A stretch of 64,000 nucleotides of DNA from contig JAWLDA010000016.1 in NCBI GenBank assembly GCA_041686855.1, positions 24,271 through 88,270 on the forward strand, written 5' to 3'. Position numbers and translations under genes: made by a program. This DNA is from JAWLDA01 sp041686855 (GTDB taxonomy: Bacteria > Bacillota > Limnochordia > DTU080 > RSA5). Under the pieces are notes generated by a model. The model made no database searches. It had not been told where the DNA came from and saw only the letters and a program-made list of their open reading frames with translations. Shown here in pieces: positions 45,264 through 54,117 of the stretch (the stretch's first letter is position 1; every line of letters begins with the position of its first letter).

Positions 45264-45745
45264 ATTTCCGAGTACTTCGTGACGCTTTGTTCCTCACCGA
45301 TGCGTTCCAACAACTTACGCACCGGAAGCGAGCCCAACTCTGCGTTGGGCTCGAGCTCCAACAAAGGCACGAGCACAAAGGCCCGTTCGTGAGCCCGAGG
45401 ATGAGGCAACGTCAACTCCTCCGAATTCTGTACGACACCTTCCATCGCGACAATGTCAATGTCGAGCGTGCGCGGACCCCATCTGATCGTGCGCGTACGC
45501 CCACTCTTCGCCTCGATTGTTTGGCAAAGGCGGAGCAACTCTAAGGGCGTCAACGCTGTCTGACACGCGACAACCATATTGAGAAATGGCGCCTGATCAG
45601 TGAGACCGACGGGCGCCGTCTCATACACCGACGAGGTACGCAAGCTCTGAACACTTCCGGAGGTCTGGAGTGACAGGACGGCGGCGCGTAGATACGCGAG
45701 TCGATCCCCCTGATTGGATCCAAGGCTCAAGAAAACTCTCCTCAT
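45260..45745 (-). CDS. folK: 6-hydroxymethyl-7,8-dihydropterin pyrophosphokinase
   Basis: 161 residues with FLSLGSNQGDR, RWGPRTLDIDI (metal Asp pair) and LPHPRAHERAFVLVPL. Adds pyrophosphate to dihydropterin before folP acts. ATG at 45745 overlaps the folP stop (ATGA). No folB lies between folP and folK, unlike Bacillus. Confidence 0.95.
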   Translation of the reverse strand: MRRVFLSLGSNQGDRLAYLRAAVLSLQTSGSVQSLRTSSVYETAPVGLTDQAPFLNMVVACQTALTPLELLRLCQTIEAKSGRTRTIRWGPRTLDIDIVAMEGVVQNSEELTLPHPRAHERAFVLVPLLELEPNAELGSLPVRKLLERIGEEQSVTKYSEI

Positions 45746-46842
45746 CGGCTCCCAACCCACCTGCCGCGCACGACAGCGTCCGTCATCAGTGCGACGCGCC
45801 GCATCGCTCGCACATCGTGAACTCGGACCGCATCCGCTCCGTTGGCAATGGCGAGAGCTACGGTCGCAGCCGTACCCTCTAACCGCTCCGTCACACCAAG
45901 GTTAAGCACCTGTCCGATCATTGACTTGTTGGAGGTGCCGACGAGAATGGGAAACCCAAGGGATCGCAAGGAGCGCAGTTGGGAGAGGAGACTCAAATTG
46001 TGTTCGAGGGTTTTGCCAAAACCTATGCCCGGATCAATCCAAATGCGCTCCTCCATCACTCCGGCATCGAGCGCCGCCTCACAGCTTTTAGAAAGGTACT
46101 CGCGCACTTCCCTCACGACATCCTCGTATCGAGGATTCCTTTGCATGTCACGGGGCGTACCCCTCGTATGCATCAAGACAGCGGCGGCCCCACCGGCGGC
46201 AATAGTCTCTGCCATTCGCGGATCGAACTGAAGGCCCGAGATGTCGTTGACGATCGTGGCTCCAGCCTTGATCGCCGCGTCGGCGACCGCCGCTTTATAT
46301 GTATCAATGGAGATTTTAACGTCCACTTCCGCTGCGAGGGCTCGGATTACCGGCACTACTCGCCGCAGCTCCTCGTCAAGGGGAACAGGGTCCGCGTTAG
46401 GCCGCGTGGATTCGCCGCCAACATCGATGATATCGGCCCCCTCTTCGACCATTCGCATCGCCTGCTGCACAGCCTGCTCGACTTGAGTGTAACGTCCCCC
46501 GTCGTAAAAAGAGTCCGGGGTGACATTAAGGACGCCCATCACCAAGGTCCGGGAAACATCTGATTGCAAGACCCGCGTCATACCGGTCAACCCTAAGGTC
46601 TGCGCTAGCGCACGGCGATGCGCCTCATACTGCCTCGGAATCCGCTGGAGAGCCGAACGGAAGCTTTCGAGAGGACCCACCCATACAGGGCCGTCGTTCC
46701 AAAGGCCCTCACAGCCGAGAATGTGAAGGAGAGGCTGCGGAAAGGCGTCGACCGCTACGGCGACCACCCGCCTGTACGAATCGCCTTGGGTATCGAAGCG
46801 TAGCTCGACTCGGACATCTGTAGAGTCTTCCGACTCCGGCAT
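45742..46842 (-). CDS. folP: Dihydropteroate synthase
   Basis: About 366 residues. The catalytic barrel starts near residue 95 with RTLVMGVLNVTPDSFYDGG; GADIIDVGGESTRP, VNDISG, LMHTRG and DPGIGFGKT are all intact. It joins pABA to the pterin and is the sulfonamide target. The first 90 residues are an extension seen in some Firmicutes. ATG at 46842 has GGAGGG eight bases upstream. Confidence 0.95.
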   Translation of the reverse strand: MPESEDSTDVRVELRFDTQGDSYRRVVAVAVDAFPQPLLHILGCEGLWNDGPVWVGPLESFRSALQRIPRQYEAHRRALAQTLGLTGMTRVLQSDVSRTLVMGVLNVTPDSFYDGGRYTQVEQAVQQAMRMVEEGADIIDVGGESTRPNADPVPLDEELRRVVPVIRALAAEVDVKISIDTYKAAVADAAIKAGATIVNDISGLQFDPRMAETIAAGGAAAVLMHTRGTPRDMQRNPRYEDVVREVREYLSKSCEAALDAGVMEERIWIDPGIGFGKTLEHNLSLLSQLRSLRSLGFPILVGTSNKSMIGQVLNLGVTERLEGTAATVALAIANGADAVRVHDVRAMRRVALMTDAVVRGRWVGSR

Positions 46843-46861
46843 CGATGATCCCTCCAAACAC

Positions 46862-47596
46862 TTACGTTGAGCCGACGAGGACGGCTGCGATGGCCACCAA
46901 CGCGTTAACGGCCGCGTGGGCAACGATGGGAATCGCCAGTGAGCCTGTGCGCTCGTAAATGAGCGTCAAAAGGATTCCCAGAGCAAACACCGGCAAGAAG
47001 TTGATGACGTATAAGTGTACTCCAGCAAAAAGCAGCGCGCTCAACCACACCGCGTGCCCTTTGACGTAATGCTTTAATACGGGGTAAGCATAGCCGCGAA
47101 AGAAACTCTCTTCGACGATCGGAGCGAGTCCGACGGCCAAAAAGACGACAGCGCCAAGGTAAAGGGGGTGCGCGTCGGGGTTCAAGAGTGTACCCACCGC
47201 GGACTGCTCTCGACTGAGCAAGCCGGCCGTCGCCTCTGCGCCTACAGCGTTGCCCAACACCCACAGGGAGAACTGCGCCAGCAGACCGTTAAGGAACAAT
47301 AGCCCCATCCCCCACCACAAGCCGGCGCCCAATTGTTGAATGCTCTCGATAAACGGCCTTAGAGCGCCCCACGACGATCCGGCCCGCTTGAGCCGCCAAA
47401 TGGTAAGCCCCAGGAGTACACTCTGCTGAACCAGAAGACCAGCGCTCATAAACGCAGGATGCTCTGCTAGAGCAGGTGCGGCCTGCGCCAACCCCCTAAA
47501 AAGGATTGGGGTCGCCACCATGGCGACCACCAATACGCCCAAGAGCACATCCAGTCGTTCCTGTAACGGCGCAACTTCGTACGTCGGTTGGGACAC
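46862..47596 (-). CDS. CPBP family intramembrane protease
   Basis: About 244 residues, seven or eight membrane helices. Motif 1 EESFFRGY, motif 2 FAGVHLYVINFLP and motif 3 HAAVNALV are those of the CAAX-protease/bacteriocin-processing (ABI) family of membrane glutamic endopeptidases. Substrate unknown. It lies between guaB and folP on the same strand. The GTG at 47596 is best spaced from GGAG; a GTG two codons upstream is possible. Confidence 0.88.
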   Translation of the reverse strand: MSQPTYEVAPLQERLDVLLGVLVVAMVATPILFRGLAQAAPALAEHPAFMSAGLLVQQSVLLGLTIWRLKRAGSSWGALRPFIESIQQLGAGLWWGMGLLFLNGLLAQFSLWVLGNAVGAEATAGLLSREQSAVGTLLNPDAHPLYLGAVVFLAVGLAPIVEESFFRGYAYPVLKHYVKGHAVWLSALLFAGVHLYVINFLPVFALGILLTLIYERTGSLAIPIVAHAAVNALVAIAAVLVGST

Positions 47597-47632
47597 CTTC
47601 ACGTTCTCCTACACACGGTGCGCACGCAACGA

Positions 47633-49099
47633 CTACACTGCATAGTTCGGAGCTTCTTTGGTGATCTGCACATCATGGGGATGGCTCTCACGCATGGAGG
47701 CCGACGTAATACGGATGAAACGGCTCTTCGTACGGAGATCGTCGACAGTGCGCGCGCCACAGTAACCCATTCCAGCCCGGAGTCCTCCCACCAGTTGGTA
47801 CACAGTCTCTGAGAGGGGACCCTTGTAGGGCACGCGACCCTCGATCCCTTCGGGAACCAATTTGCGAGCGGACTCCTGGAAGTACCGATCGCTACTACCA
47901 GCTCGCATCGCGCCGATGGACCCCATGCCACGATACACCTTGTAGCTGCGGCCTTGGTAAATCTCCGTCTCACCCGGGCTTTCGTCAGTGCCTGCGAAAA
48001 GACTGCCAAGCATCACGACGTTGGCTCCTGCAGCGATCGCTTTGGGAATGTCGCCCGAAAAACGGATCCCTCCGTCCGCGATGACGGGAATGTCGTACTC
48101 CTGAGCCACTCTCGACGACTCCCAAATTGCCGTAATCTGCGGCATCCCGATGCCGGCGACAACGCGAGTCGTGCAGATGCTACCGGGTCCAAGCCCCACT
48201 TTTACGGCGTCAGCGCCCGCTTCAATCAACGCTCGGGTCCCTTCTGCTGTGCCGACGTTACCCGCAATGATGTCGATACGTCCGGAATACTCGGACTTGA
48301 GCCGCTCTAGCGCGTTCAGCACTCGCCGCGAATGCCCGTGAGCGGTGTCCAACACCAGTGCATCCACGCCGGCCTCGATTAGCGCAGGCGCCCGCTCCGC
48401 TTGGTCCGCATCACCCACGCCGATCGCCGCCGCCACCCGCAGCCGCCCTTTGTTATCCTTGGCCGCATTAGGATACTTGCGCGCTTTCTCAATGTCCTTG
48501 ATGGTGATGAGCCCTTTGAGATGATACTCGTCGTCGACCAGCGGCAACTTTTCGATGCGGTGCTCATGGAGGATTCGCATGGCCTCCTCCAGCGTCGTGC
48601 CGACCGGCGCAGTCACCAAGTTTCTGGAAGTCATCACGTCGCCAACCCGCTGGTCGTAGTTTTGCTCAAAGATAAGGTCCCGATTGGTCAATATGCCGAC
48701 CAACTTTCCGGTCTCATCCGTGATCGGCACCCCCGAAATGTGGTACCGTTCCATAATTGCTAGGGCGTCGTGAATGAGATGGTCGGGTGAGAGAAAAACG
48801 GGGTCCACAATAATTCCGCTCTCGGAGCGCTTCACTTTGTCAACTTCGCCGGCTTGGTCCGCTACACTGAGGTTGCGATGGATCACACCGATCCCGCCTT
48901 CGCGAGCAATGGCAATCGCGAGGCGCGCCTCCGTGACGGTATCCATACCGGCGCTCATCAAGGGGATGTTCAGCGAGATCGAACGGGTCAGTCTCGTCGA
49001 CGTCTCCACCTCGCTAGGCATGACCTCCGACAAGCTGGGTATCAGCAGCACGTCGTCAAAGGTCAAGCCTTCACTCCCAAATTTCTCCTCAAATGTCAC
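47633..49099 (-). CDS. guaB: IMP dehydrogenase
   Basis: 488 residues with two CBS domains (about 95-205) inserted in the barrel, the active Cys in GPGSICTTRVVAGIGMPQ, and GGIRFSGDIPKAIAAGA. It commits IMP to GMP and so sets GTP, one of the signals read by CodY encoded 4 kb away. GTG start at 49099 with GGGGG upstream. Confidence 0.98.
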   Translation of the reverse strand: MTFEEKFGSEGLTFDDVLLIPSLSEVMPSEVETSTRLTRSISLNIPLMSAGMDTVTEARLAIAIAREGGIGVIHRNLSVADQAGEVDKVKRSESGIIVDPVFLSPDHLIHDALAIMERYHISGVPITDETGKLVGILTNRDLIFEQNYDQRVGDVMTSRNLVTAPVGTTLEEAMRILHEHRIEKLPLVDDEYHLKGLITIKDIEKARKYPNAAKDNKGRLRVAAAIGVGDADQAERAPALIEAGVDALVLDTAHGHSRRVLNALERLKSEYSGRIDIIAGNVGTAEGTRALIEAGADAVKVGLGPGSICTTRVVAGIGMPQITAIWESSRVAQEYDIPVIADGGIRFSGDIPKAIAAGANVVMLGSLFAGTDESPGETEIYQGRSYKVYRGMGSIGAMRAGSSDRYFQESARKLVPEGIEGRVPYKGPLSETVYQLVGGLRAGMGYCGARTVDDLRTKSRFIRITSASMRESHPHDVQITKEAPNYAV

Positions 49100-49163
49100 C
49101 CGCCATATCCCCCTTCATACCGCCGAATGCAGGGCATTAGATCCGAGTCTCGATGTTCTCGCA

Positions 49164-49192
49164 ATCATACCAAATGGGACATGCTCAGTCAA
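49164..49192 (-). promoter_or_regulatory. guaB promoter
   Basis: Minus strand TTGACT (49187-49192), 17-base spacer, TATGAT (49164-49169), about 58 bases of leader to the guaB GTG. Confidence 0.75.
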
Positions 49193-49227
49193 CCGGCTCC
49201 CAACTGCGCGCCCGCTCCCCCAGGGAC

Positions 49228-49256
49228 TTCACGCAATAGGGAAAATGTGGTACACT
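49228..49256 (+). promoter_or_regulatory. Candidate promoter for the 47-residue Cys4 protein
   Basis: TTCACG (49228-49233), 17-base spacer, TACACT (49251-49256), divergent from guaB. A short hairpin GTCCCC/GGGGAC (49294-49316) follows in the leader. Confidence 0.5.
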
Positions 49257-49362
49257 GTCCACGGGATACGGAGCACCCTCGCGGGACGGAATTTGTCCCC
49301 GAAGTGGTGCGGGGGACGTTTTGGTGGGGGCAATCACACCTTTATAAGAAAGGGCGATACTG

Positions 49363-49506
49363 ATGTTCTGCCCACTTAAGAAAAGGAACATTAACCCAAG
49401 CCGTTGCCTACTCTGCGAACATTTCGGCGGTCTCAAAAACCAGGGCGTCCTTTGTTACAAGGCGAATCGCTGGATCCCCTATGAAATCGTACGCCGCAAC
49501 TTATAA
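49363..49506 (+). CDS. 47-residue four-cysteine protein, function unknown
   Basis: An ATG at 49363 opens 47 codons to TAA at 49504-49506. The product begins MFCPLKKR and has Cys at 3, 15, 18 and 31 (SRCLLCEHF, GVLCYKANRW), enough for one zinc or Fe-S site; charge is basic and the tail is WIPYEIVRRNL. AAAGGG lies about 8 bases upstream, and a promoter candidate is 107 bases upstream. The regular spacing, good ribosome site and placement in an otherwise empty 535-base gap support it as real. I do not recognise the family. Confidence 0.6.
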   Translation: MFCPLKKRNINPSRCLLCEHFGGLKNQGVLCYKANRWIPYEIVRRNL

Positions 49507-49634
49507 TCGCCCCAAAGAGGCGAAGCGCGCCGGAGGTATGTTGGTGATTTCCCTCGACATAAGCTTGAGTTAACGTCATACTTAAGAGAGTCGTCGTCTC
49601 TGACGCAGCTAAGTCATAGGATGGGGGAAGCTTC

Positions 49635-50363
49635 GTGGAACTGGCGTCCGCAACCCAGGTGACGTATGGCTTCGCATTCCTCGCCGGCGTGCTCTCGCTC
49701 CTCTCGCCTTGCGTTTTGGCCCTCGTGCCGGCGTACATCGCCTACATTTCCGGAGTCTCCGCTCAGGTGGGAGCCGACACGTCCGCCATCAACACCACCC
49801 GAGTGCGCGCCCACGCCCTATTATTCATCCTCGGTTTCACCGTCGTCTTCATCCTTTTTGGCGCCTCTGCGACTCTGTTAGGGAGACTACTCATCACCAA
49901 CCAGGTCCTCCTCGGCAAGATCGCCGGAGTCCTCGTAGCAGGGTTCGGGCTTCACACCCTTGGTCTGTTACGCATCCCCGGACTCGACCTTCAAAGAGGT
50001 TGGACGTACAGCGGCCAGTCCGGCAAGCTTCATCAGTCGTTTCTGATTGGAATGGCGTTCGCCACTGGGTGGACGCCGTGCGTCGGCCCCATCTTGGGCG
50101 GCATCTTGGCTCTCGCGTCAGTGAGTGCCACGTTGTGGCAGGGTATCACCCTCCTCCTATCCTACGCGGTCGGGATGGGCCTGCCCTTCCTCCTCATCGC
50201 CGTCACGCTGGGACGATCCGAGAGGATCCTGACAGTCATTAAGCGACGTCACCGTGTGATCGAAGTCGCCGGCGGCCTCTTGCTGATCGTCATCGGCGTC
50301 CTTCTTTACACCGATTCATTTTCACTCCTGGCCCGTTATTTCAATTTCCTCATCCTGCTCTAA
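49635..50363 (+). CDS. ccdA: Cytochrome c biogenesis protein CcdA
   Basis: 242 residues, six membrane helices. The two redox Cys are in LLSPCVLALVPAYI and GWTPCVGPILGGIL, as in CcdA/DsbD. It carries electrons from cytoplasmic thioredoxin to the outside for cytochrome c or disulfide reduction. GTG at 49635 follows GGGGGAAG. No cytochrome c or ResA-like gene is next to it. Confidence 0.93.
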   Translation: MELASATQVTYGFAFLAGVLSLLSPCVLALVPAYIAYISGVSAQVGADTSAINTTRVRAHALLFILGFTVVFILFGASATLLGRLLITNQVLLGKIAGVLVAGFGLHTLGLLRIPGLDLQRGWTYSGQSGKLHQSFLIGMAFATGWTPCVGPILGGILALASVSATLWQGITLLLSYAVGMGLPFLLIAVTLGRSERILTVIKRRHRVIEVAGGLLLIVIGVLLYTDSFSLLARYFNFLILL

Positions 50364-50409
50364 CGGCAAAGTTTTAGACACCGTACGCTACCATGAGGAC
50401 CCAAGCGCG

Positions 50410-52290
50410 CTATCTGCCAACCGGCTGTGTGCGCCCAAAGGCAGAGAGTATTCGAAGCGCCTCTTTCACCTCATCGACCTCCCCGGCAATCGTGAGTACG
50501 TCGCCTATCTTGAGATTGGTATCCCCACGAGGAATGATGTGCTCCCGTCCACGATGCACCGACAGAATGAGCGCGCCTTGGGGAAGCTGAATTTCGCGTA
50601 CCGTCACACGGGTAAGTTCCTCGTTGTCTACCAAAAAGCGCTCAAGCGCAATATCCTCGTCCTCATGAGTAAGTAGCGCGAATAGATCGGGGTGGCGGGC
50701 TATATTCTCCATGACCAAGATCGTGGCCAAAGAGGGAGAGACGGTACGAGCGCCGAGGCGATTCATCGCCTCGGAGGCACCGGGATCCACAGCGTGAGCC
50801 ACGAGGTTTTTCACGCCACCTGCATCACTGAGCGCTTGGACAACCGCCAAGTTCACCTCATCGCTCTGCGTCGCTACGACAACTGTGGACTCCTCATCGA
50901 CCAAATCAATGCGGTGCCACTCGTCAACATTTGTCGCGTCGGCGCGGACCGCCTCGAAGCCCCGACTTCGGACGCTTTCAATGCGGTCGGGGTCCTTATC
51001 GACAAGGACCATGCGCTCCCCCATATCCGCCAGGCGCGTGGCGAGAAGCACTCCTCGCTCGTTGGCGCCCACCACGACTAATCTCTCGTTATCCTCCTTA
51101 ACCGGAGTGCGCGGCACTAACTTCTCAAAGAGAATAGGTGAAATGGCGGCCGTTAAGATCGCGAGGAGGATCATCGCCGAGTGGGTTGCGGACGATAAAA
51201 GTTCAAGGCGGAATCCGATCTCCGCGGCGGCGACGGTGAGGCTGAGCCCTGGAGTAACGAGTATGCCGATCCCCAAGGCCTCTCGGACTCCAAAACGCCG
51301 CGCAAAGAACACGGCCGGCAGCCCCTTGACGAAATACGCTACGACCACAATCGAGAAGGCTAAAAGTAAGGACTGAGGCGATGCGAGGAGAGCGGCCACA
51401 TCAAACTCGGCGCCTACCATAATAAAGAAAATGGGCACCAGAAACCCAAAGCCGATAGCATCCAACTTGAGGTGTAGCGAGGTCTCATCCGTCTCCGAGA
51501 TGAGTGAGACGATCGCGCCCGCCAAGAATGCGCCGAGGATGAATTCGACCCCGAGGCGTTGCGAGAGGTACGCGAAGATAAAGATGAGCATAAATGCGCC
51601 GCGGACACCAATTTGCGAGGTTGCATGCGCAAGCTCCCGGGCAAACGCCTGCTCACGAAGTTTTGACCCCACCAAATACGTGACAAAGCCGCCGCCAAAC
51701 AAGAGAACGATCAGTGCAAGTCTACCCGGATCCTCACCGGAGACCAACGTGACGAGCACTGTGAGCAAGAGCATTGTGGCGAAATCCATCAGCACGGCGG
51801 TGACCAGAATGGTTTGGCCCAACTCCGTCGGTCCCATGGCCCGCTCTTTTAAGGTGGGAAGCACGACCCCCACCGAGACCGTCGTCAAAATAATGGCAAC
51901 CAACCACGGATTGTGTACCAAGCCCATGCTTGTAAAGGCAAATCCGGCCACCACCGCCGCGACGAGCACACCTACAAAGTAAAGGGTGGTCAGAGAGAAC
52001 ACCTGTCGTCCGCTGGTACTGGCCGACATCCGTCGGAGGACCCGGAAATCGATCTCAACGCCCGATAAGAACATGAGATATGTGATACCGAGTGTGGAAA
52101 GGAAGACGAGCCAATCCTCAGATTGTACGATATCAAATCCGCTGCGTCCTATGATGATCCCGACAATGAGTTCCCCTACCACCACCGGGATCCTCACCCA
52201 GCGAATCTTGTTCACGATAATGGGAATTAGAAAAGCTGCGGTCGCGATGATGACGAGTGCTGTAAACGATGTTTGTCCGTGACCGTCCAT
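50410..52290 (-). CDS. KefB/CPA2-type cation:proton antiporter with TrkA-N and TrkA-C domains
   Basis: 626 residues: about 12 membrane helices of the CPA2 exchanger (1-385), a RCK/TrkA-N domain (about 400-520) starting RLVVVGANERGVLLA, and a TrkA-C domain (about 540-620). It likely exports K+ or Na+ against H+. The nucleotide-binding glycine motif is GANERG instead of GxGxxG, so NAD(H) or nucleotide control may be altered. ATG at 52290 with GAGGAGAG upstream; convergent with ccdA. Confidence 0.9.
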   Translation of the reverse strand: MDGHGQTSFTALVIIATAAFLIPIIVNKIRWVRIPVVVGELIVGIIIGRSGFDIVQSEDWLVFLSTLGITYLMFLSGVEIDFRVLRRMSASTSGRQVFSLTTLYFVGVLVAAVVAGFAFTSMGLVHNPWLVAIILTTVSVGVVLPTLKERAMGPTELGQTILVTAVLMDFATMLLLTVLVTLVSGEDPGRLALIVLLFGGGFVTYLVGSKLREQAFARELAHATSQIGVRGAFMLIFIFAYLSQRLGVEFILGAFLAGAIVSLISETDETSLHLKLDAIGFGFLVPIFFIMVGAEFDVAALLASPQSLLLAFSIVVVAYFVKGLPAVFFARRFGVREALGIGILVTPGLSLTVAAAEIGFRLELLSSATHSAMILLAILTAAISPILFEKLVPRTPVKEDNERLVVVGANERGVLLATRLADMGERMVLVDKDPDRIESVRSRGFEAVRADATNVDEWHRIDLVDEESTVVVATQSDEVNLAVVQALSDAGGVKNLVAHAVDPGASEAMNRLGARTVSPSLATILVMENIARHPDLFALLTHEDEDIALERFLVDNEELTRVTVREIQLPQGALILSVHRGREHIIPRGDTNLKIGDVLTIAGEVDEVKEALRILSAFGRTQPVGR

Positions 52291-52306
52291 GTCCGTCTCT
52301 CCTCAC

Positions 52307-52924
52307 TTAAGAGGGGTGATTCTCCTGGGATCCCCACACCATCCCCCCGGAGAGGATTACCTTGAACGCTGCTTCGACAGACATATCGAGCGGAACGAGG
52401 TCTTCCTCCGACACAATGATGAGGAATCCTGATGTGGGATTAGGGGAAGTGGGAACGAAGACGCTAGCGACATTGGGCGGTAGCGAATCTCGCTTCACAC
52501 CGTCACCCTTCGATGTGACAAAACCGATCGACCATGCGTCCTTGCGGGGATACTCGACGAGTACAGCTCGACTAAAGCCCGCACGACTGTTGACGGAGAA
52601 TGCATCCAACACCTGCTTCACGCCAACGTACACCGAGCGAACTACCGGAATCCTCGCCAGAAGAGTCTCTGTGAAATGAATTAAGCGGCGTCCCACAACG
52701 TTCGTGGCGATCATGCCGGCGAGGACCGTCAAAAGTACAGTTAGCACCGCCCCGGCGCCGGTAACGTGGTGTCCAAGGAGTCGCGCCACGACAGAGCCAA
52801 GAAAGCGGTCGAGAATTGTAAACCCGCTCGTCAGAATATACACGGTCACGGCCAGGGGAGCAAGCACTAATACACCGGCCAACAGGTATCGCTTGAAAAG
52901 AATGCCGAGTCTGCTTCGGGCCAC
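52307..52924 (-). CDS. DUF502 family membrane protein
   Basis: 205 residues with two N-terminal helices and the DUF502 core: LARIPVVRSVYVGVKQVLDAF, VEYPRKDAWSIGFVTS, VFVPTSPNPTSGFLIIV. Function unknown; also found in plants as COV-like proteins. GTG at 52924 follows GGAGGTGAT. Sixteen bases from the antiporter, so likely one transcript with it. Confidence 0.92.
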   Translation of the reverse strand: MARSRLGILFKRYLLAGVLVLAPLAVTVYILTSGFTILDRFLGSVVARLLGHHVTGAGAVLTVLLTVLAGMIATNVVGRRLIHFTETLLARIPVVRSVYVGVKQVLDAFSVNSRAGFSRAVLVEYPRKDAWSIGFVTSKGDGVKRDSLPPNVASVFVPTSPNPTSGFLIIVSEEDLVPLDMSVEAAFKVILSGGMVWGSQENHPS

Positions 52925-52995
52925 GCTATTTTATCACCTCCAAAAAAGCTCTTTCGACCGTAGGACGGCTCACCCTCCAAAGGCTGGTAACCCCG

Positions 52996-53004
52996 TGTTA
53001 TAAT
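52996..53004 (+). promoter_or_regulatory. Extended -10 promoter for the AI-2E family gene
   Basis: TGTTATAAT with consensus -10 TATAAT at 52999-53004 and extended TG, 61 bases before the ATG. Confidence 0.6.
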
Positions 53005-53064
53005 GTGTTACAGGATCTAACTTTCGACGCGCCGACCACTATCCTATAGAGGATGCGTACTCCC

Positions 53065-54117
53065 ATGAAGCTCCAGATTGACGACCGTAAAATTCTCTGG
53101 TTGATTCTGCTGGTCGGCGCCGTCTTTCTGCGCCAACCGCTCATCGCGGCTGCGCTACCGTTTATCCTCGGTGTATGTTTGGCGGCGCTCATCGATCCGC
53201 TCGTTAACCTCTTGGAGGCACGCGTCCGCCTACCTCGCTGGATGGCTACGACTCTCAGCCTCGCCGCAGTCGTCTTAGCAGGTGGATATTTATGGCTCCT
53301 TGTCACAACCAAAGTCTTCTCAGAACTCATCCAGATGGGCGCGCTCCTCCAGCGGTACCAGCACATACCCGTCGACTTGGCAACCCGGCTTATCGAGAGC
53401 CTCAACCGGTTGAACGAAATCGTCGACCAGCGCCAGCTCCCCTTGAGTGTCCAGGAGAACATTCTTCAAGCTGTCGACGATATCGCCAATGCCGGCTTTG
53501 GCCTCATTACACAGGGGATCAACATCACGCTAAACGCAGCCGGCAAGGTCCCATCGCTCATCATCGTCCTTGTCATTGCCCTCCTGGCCACGTACTTTAT
53601 GCTCAAAGATCGCGACGCACTGTCCGATTCAGCCCTGTCCGTCCTGCCGGCCGGCGTACGAGAGAAAGCGCGTGCCGTCCAGCGACGCATCGTCGCTGAC
53701 TTGGTCGGCTTTATTAAAGCCCAGCTCATCCTTCTCACGTTAACGACCATCGTCATCGGTGTAGGGCTCATCGCCATTGGCATCAATTACTGGATGACCC
53801 TGGCCATCATCGCCGGGATCCTTGATATCATTCCCGTCCTCGGCCCGGGGTTTTTGCTGGTCCCATGGGCCATCGGCGCTTGGTTGCTTGGCCAAACCGC
53901 CCTTGCGACCAAACTCCTGTTGATCTTCGCGCTATCATTCCTCATCAGGCAGCTCTTCCAAGCCAAGATCCTTGGGGACTTTATCGGCGTCCACCCGCTC
54001 CCCATGCTCATCGCGCTGTACGCCGGCATTCACTTTTTCGGCATCTATGGCATCGTGGTCGCGCCCTTCATCGTCATCGTCGCCAAAGCACTTTACATCT
54101 CTACGACGCGCTCGTGA
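53065..54117 (+). CDS. AI-2E family (YtvI/PerM-like) membrane protein
   Basis: About 350 residues, eight membrane helices around a soluble segment (about 70-160), with ILDIIPVLGPGFLLVPWAI and the C-terminal family block LGDFIGVHPLPMLIALYAG. Members export signals or, in sporulators, act as YtvI; the substrate here is unknown. ATG at 53065 is preferred over 53053, which overlaps its ribosome site. The last 17 bases overlap the AsmA-like gene tail to tail. Confidence 0.9.
   Translation: MKLQIDDRKILWLILLVGAVFLRQPLIAAALPFILGVCLAALIDPLVNLLEARVRLPRWMATTLSLAAVVLAGGYLWLLVTTKVFSELIQMGALLQRYQHIPVDLATRLIESLNRLNEIVDQRQLPLSVQENILQAVDDIANAGFGLITQGINITLNAAGKVPSLIIVLVIALLATYFMLKDRDALSDSALSVLPAGVREKARAVQRRIVADLVGFIKAQLILLTLTTIVIGVGLIAIGINYWMTLAIIAGILDIIPVLGPGFLLVPWAIGAWLLGQTALATKLLLIFALSFLIRQLFQAKILGDFIGVHPLPMLIALYAGIHFFGIYGIVVAPFIVIVAKALYISTTRS

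Noticed and set aside
49185..49436. 83-codon minus-strand open frame upstream of guaB
   Set aside because: Crosses the guaB promoter and the Cys4 gene, and has no ribosome site.
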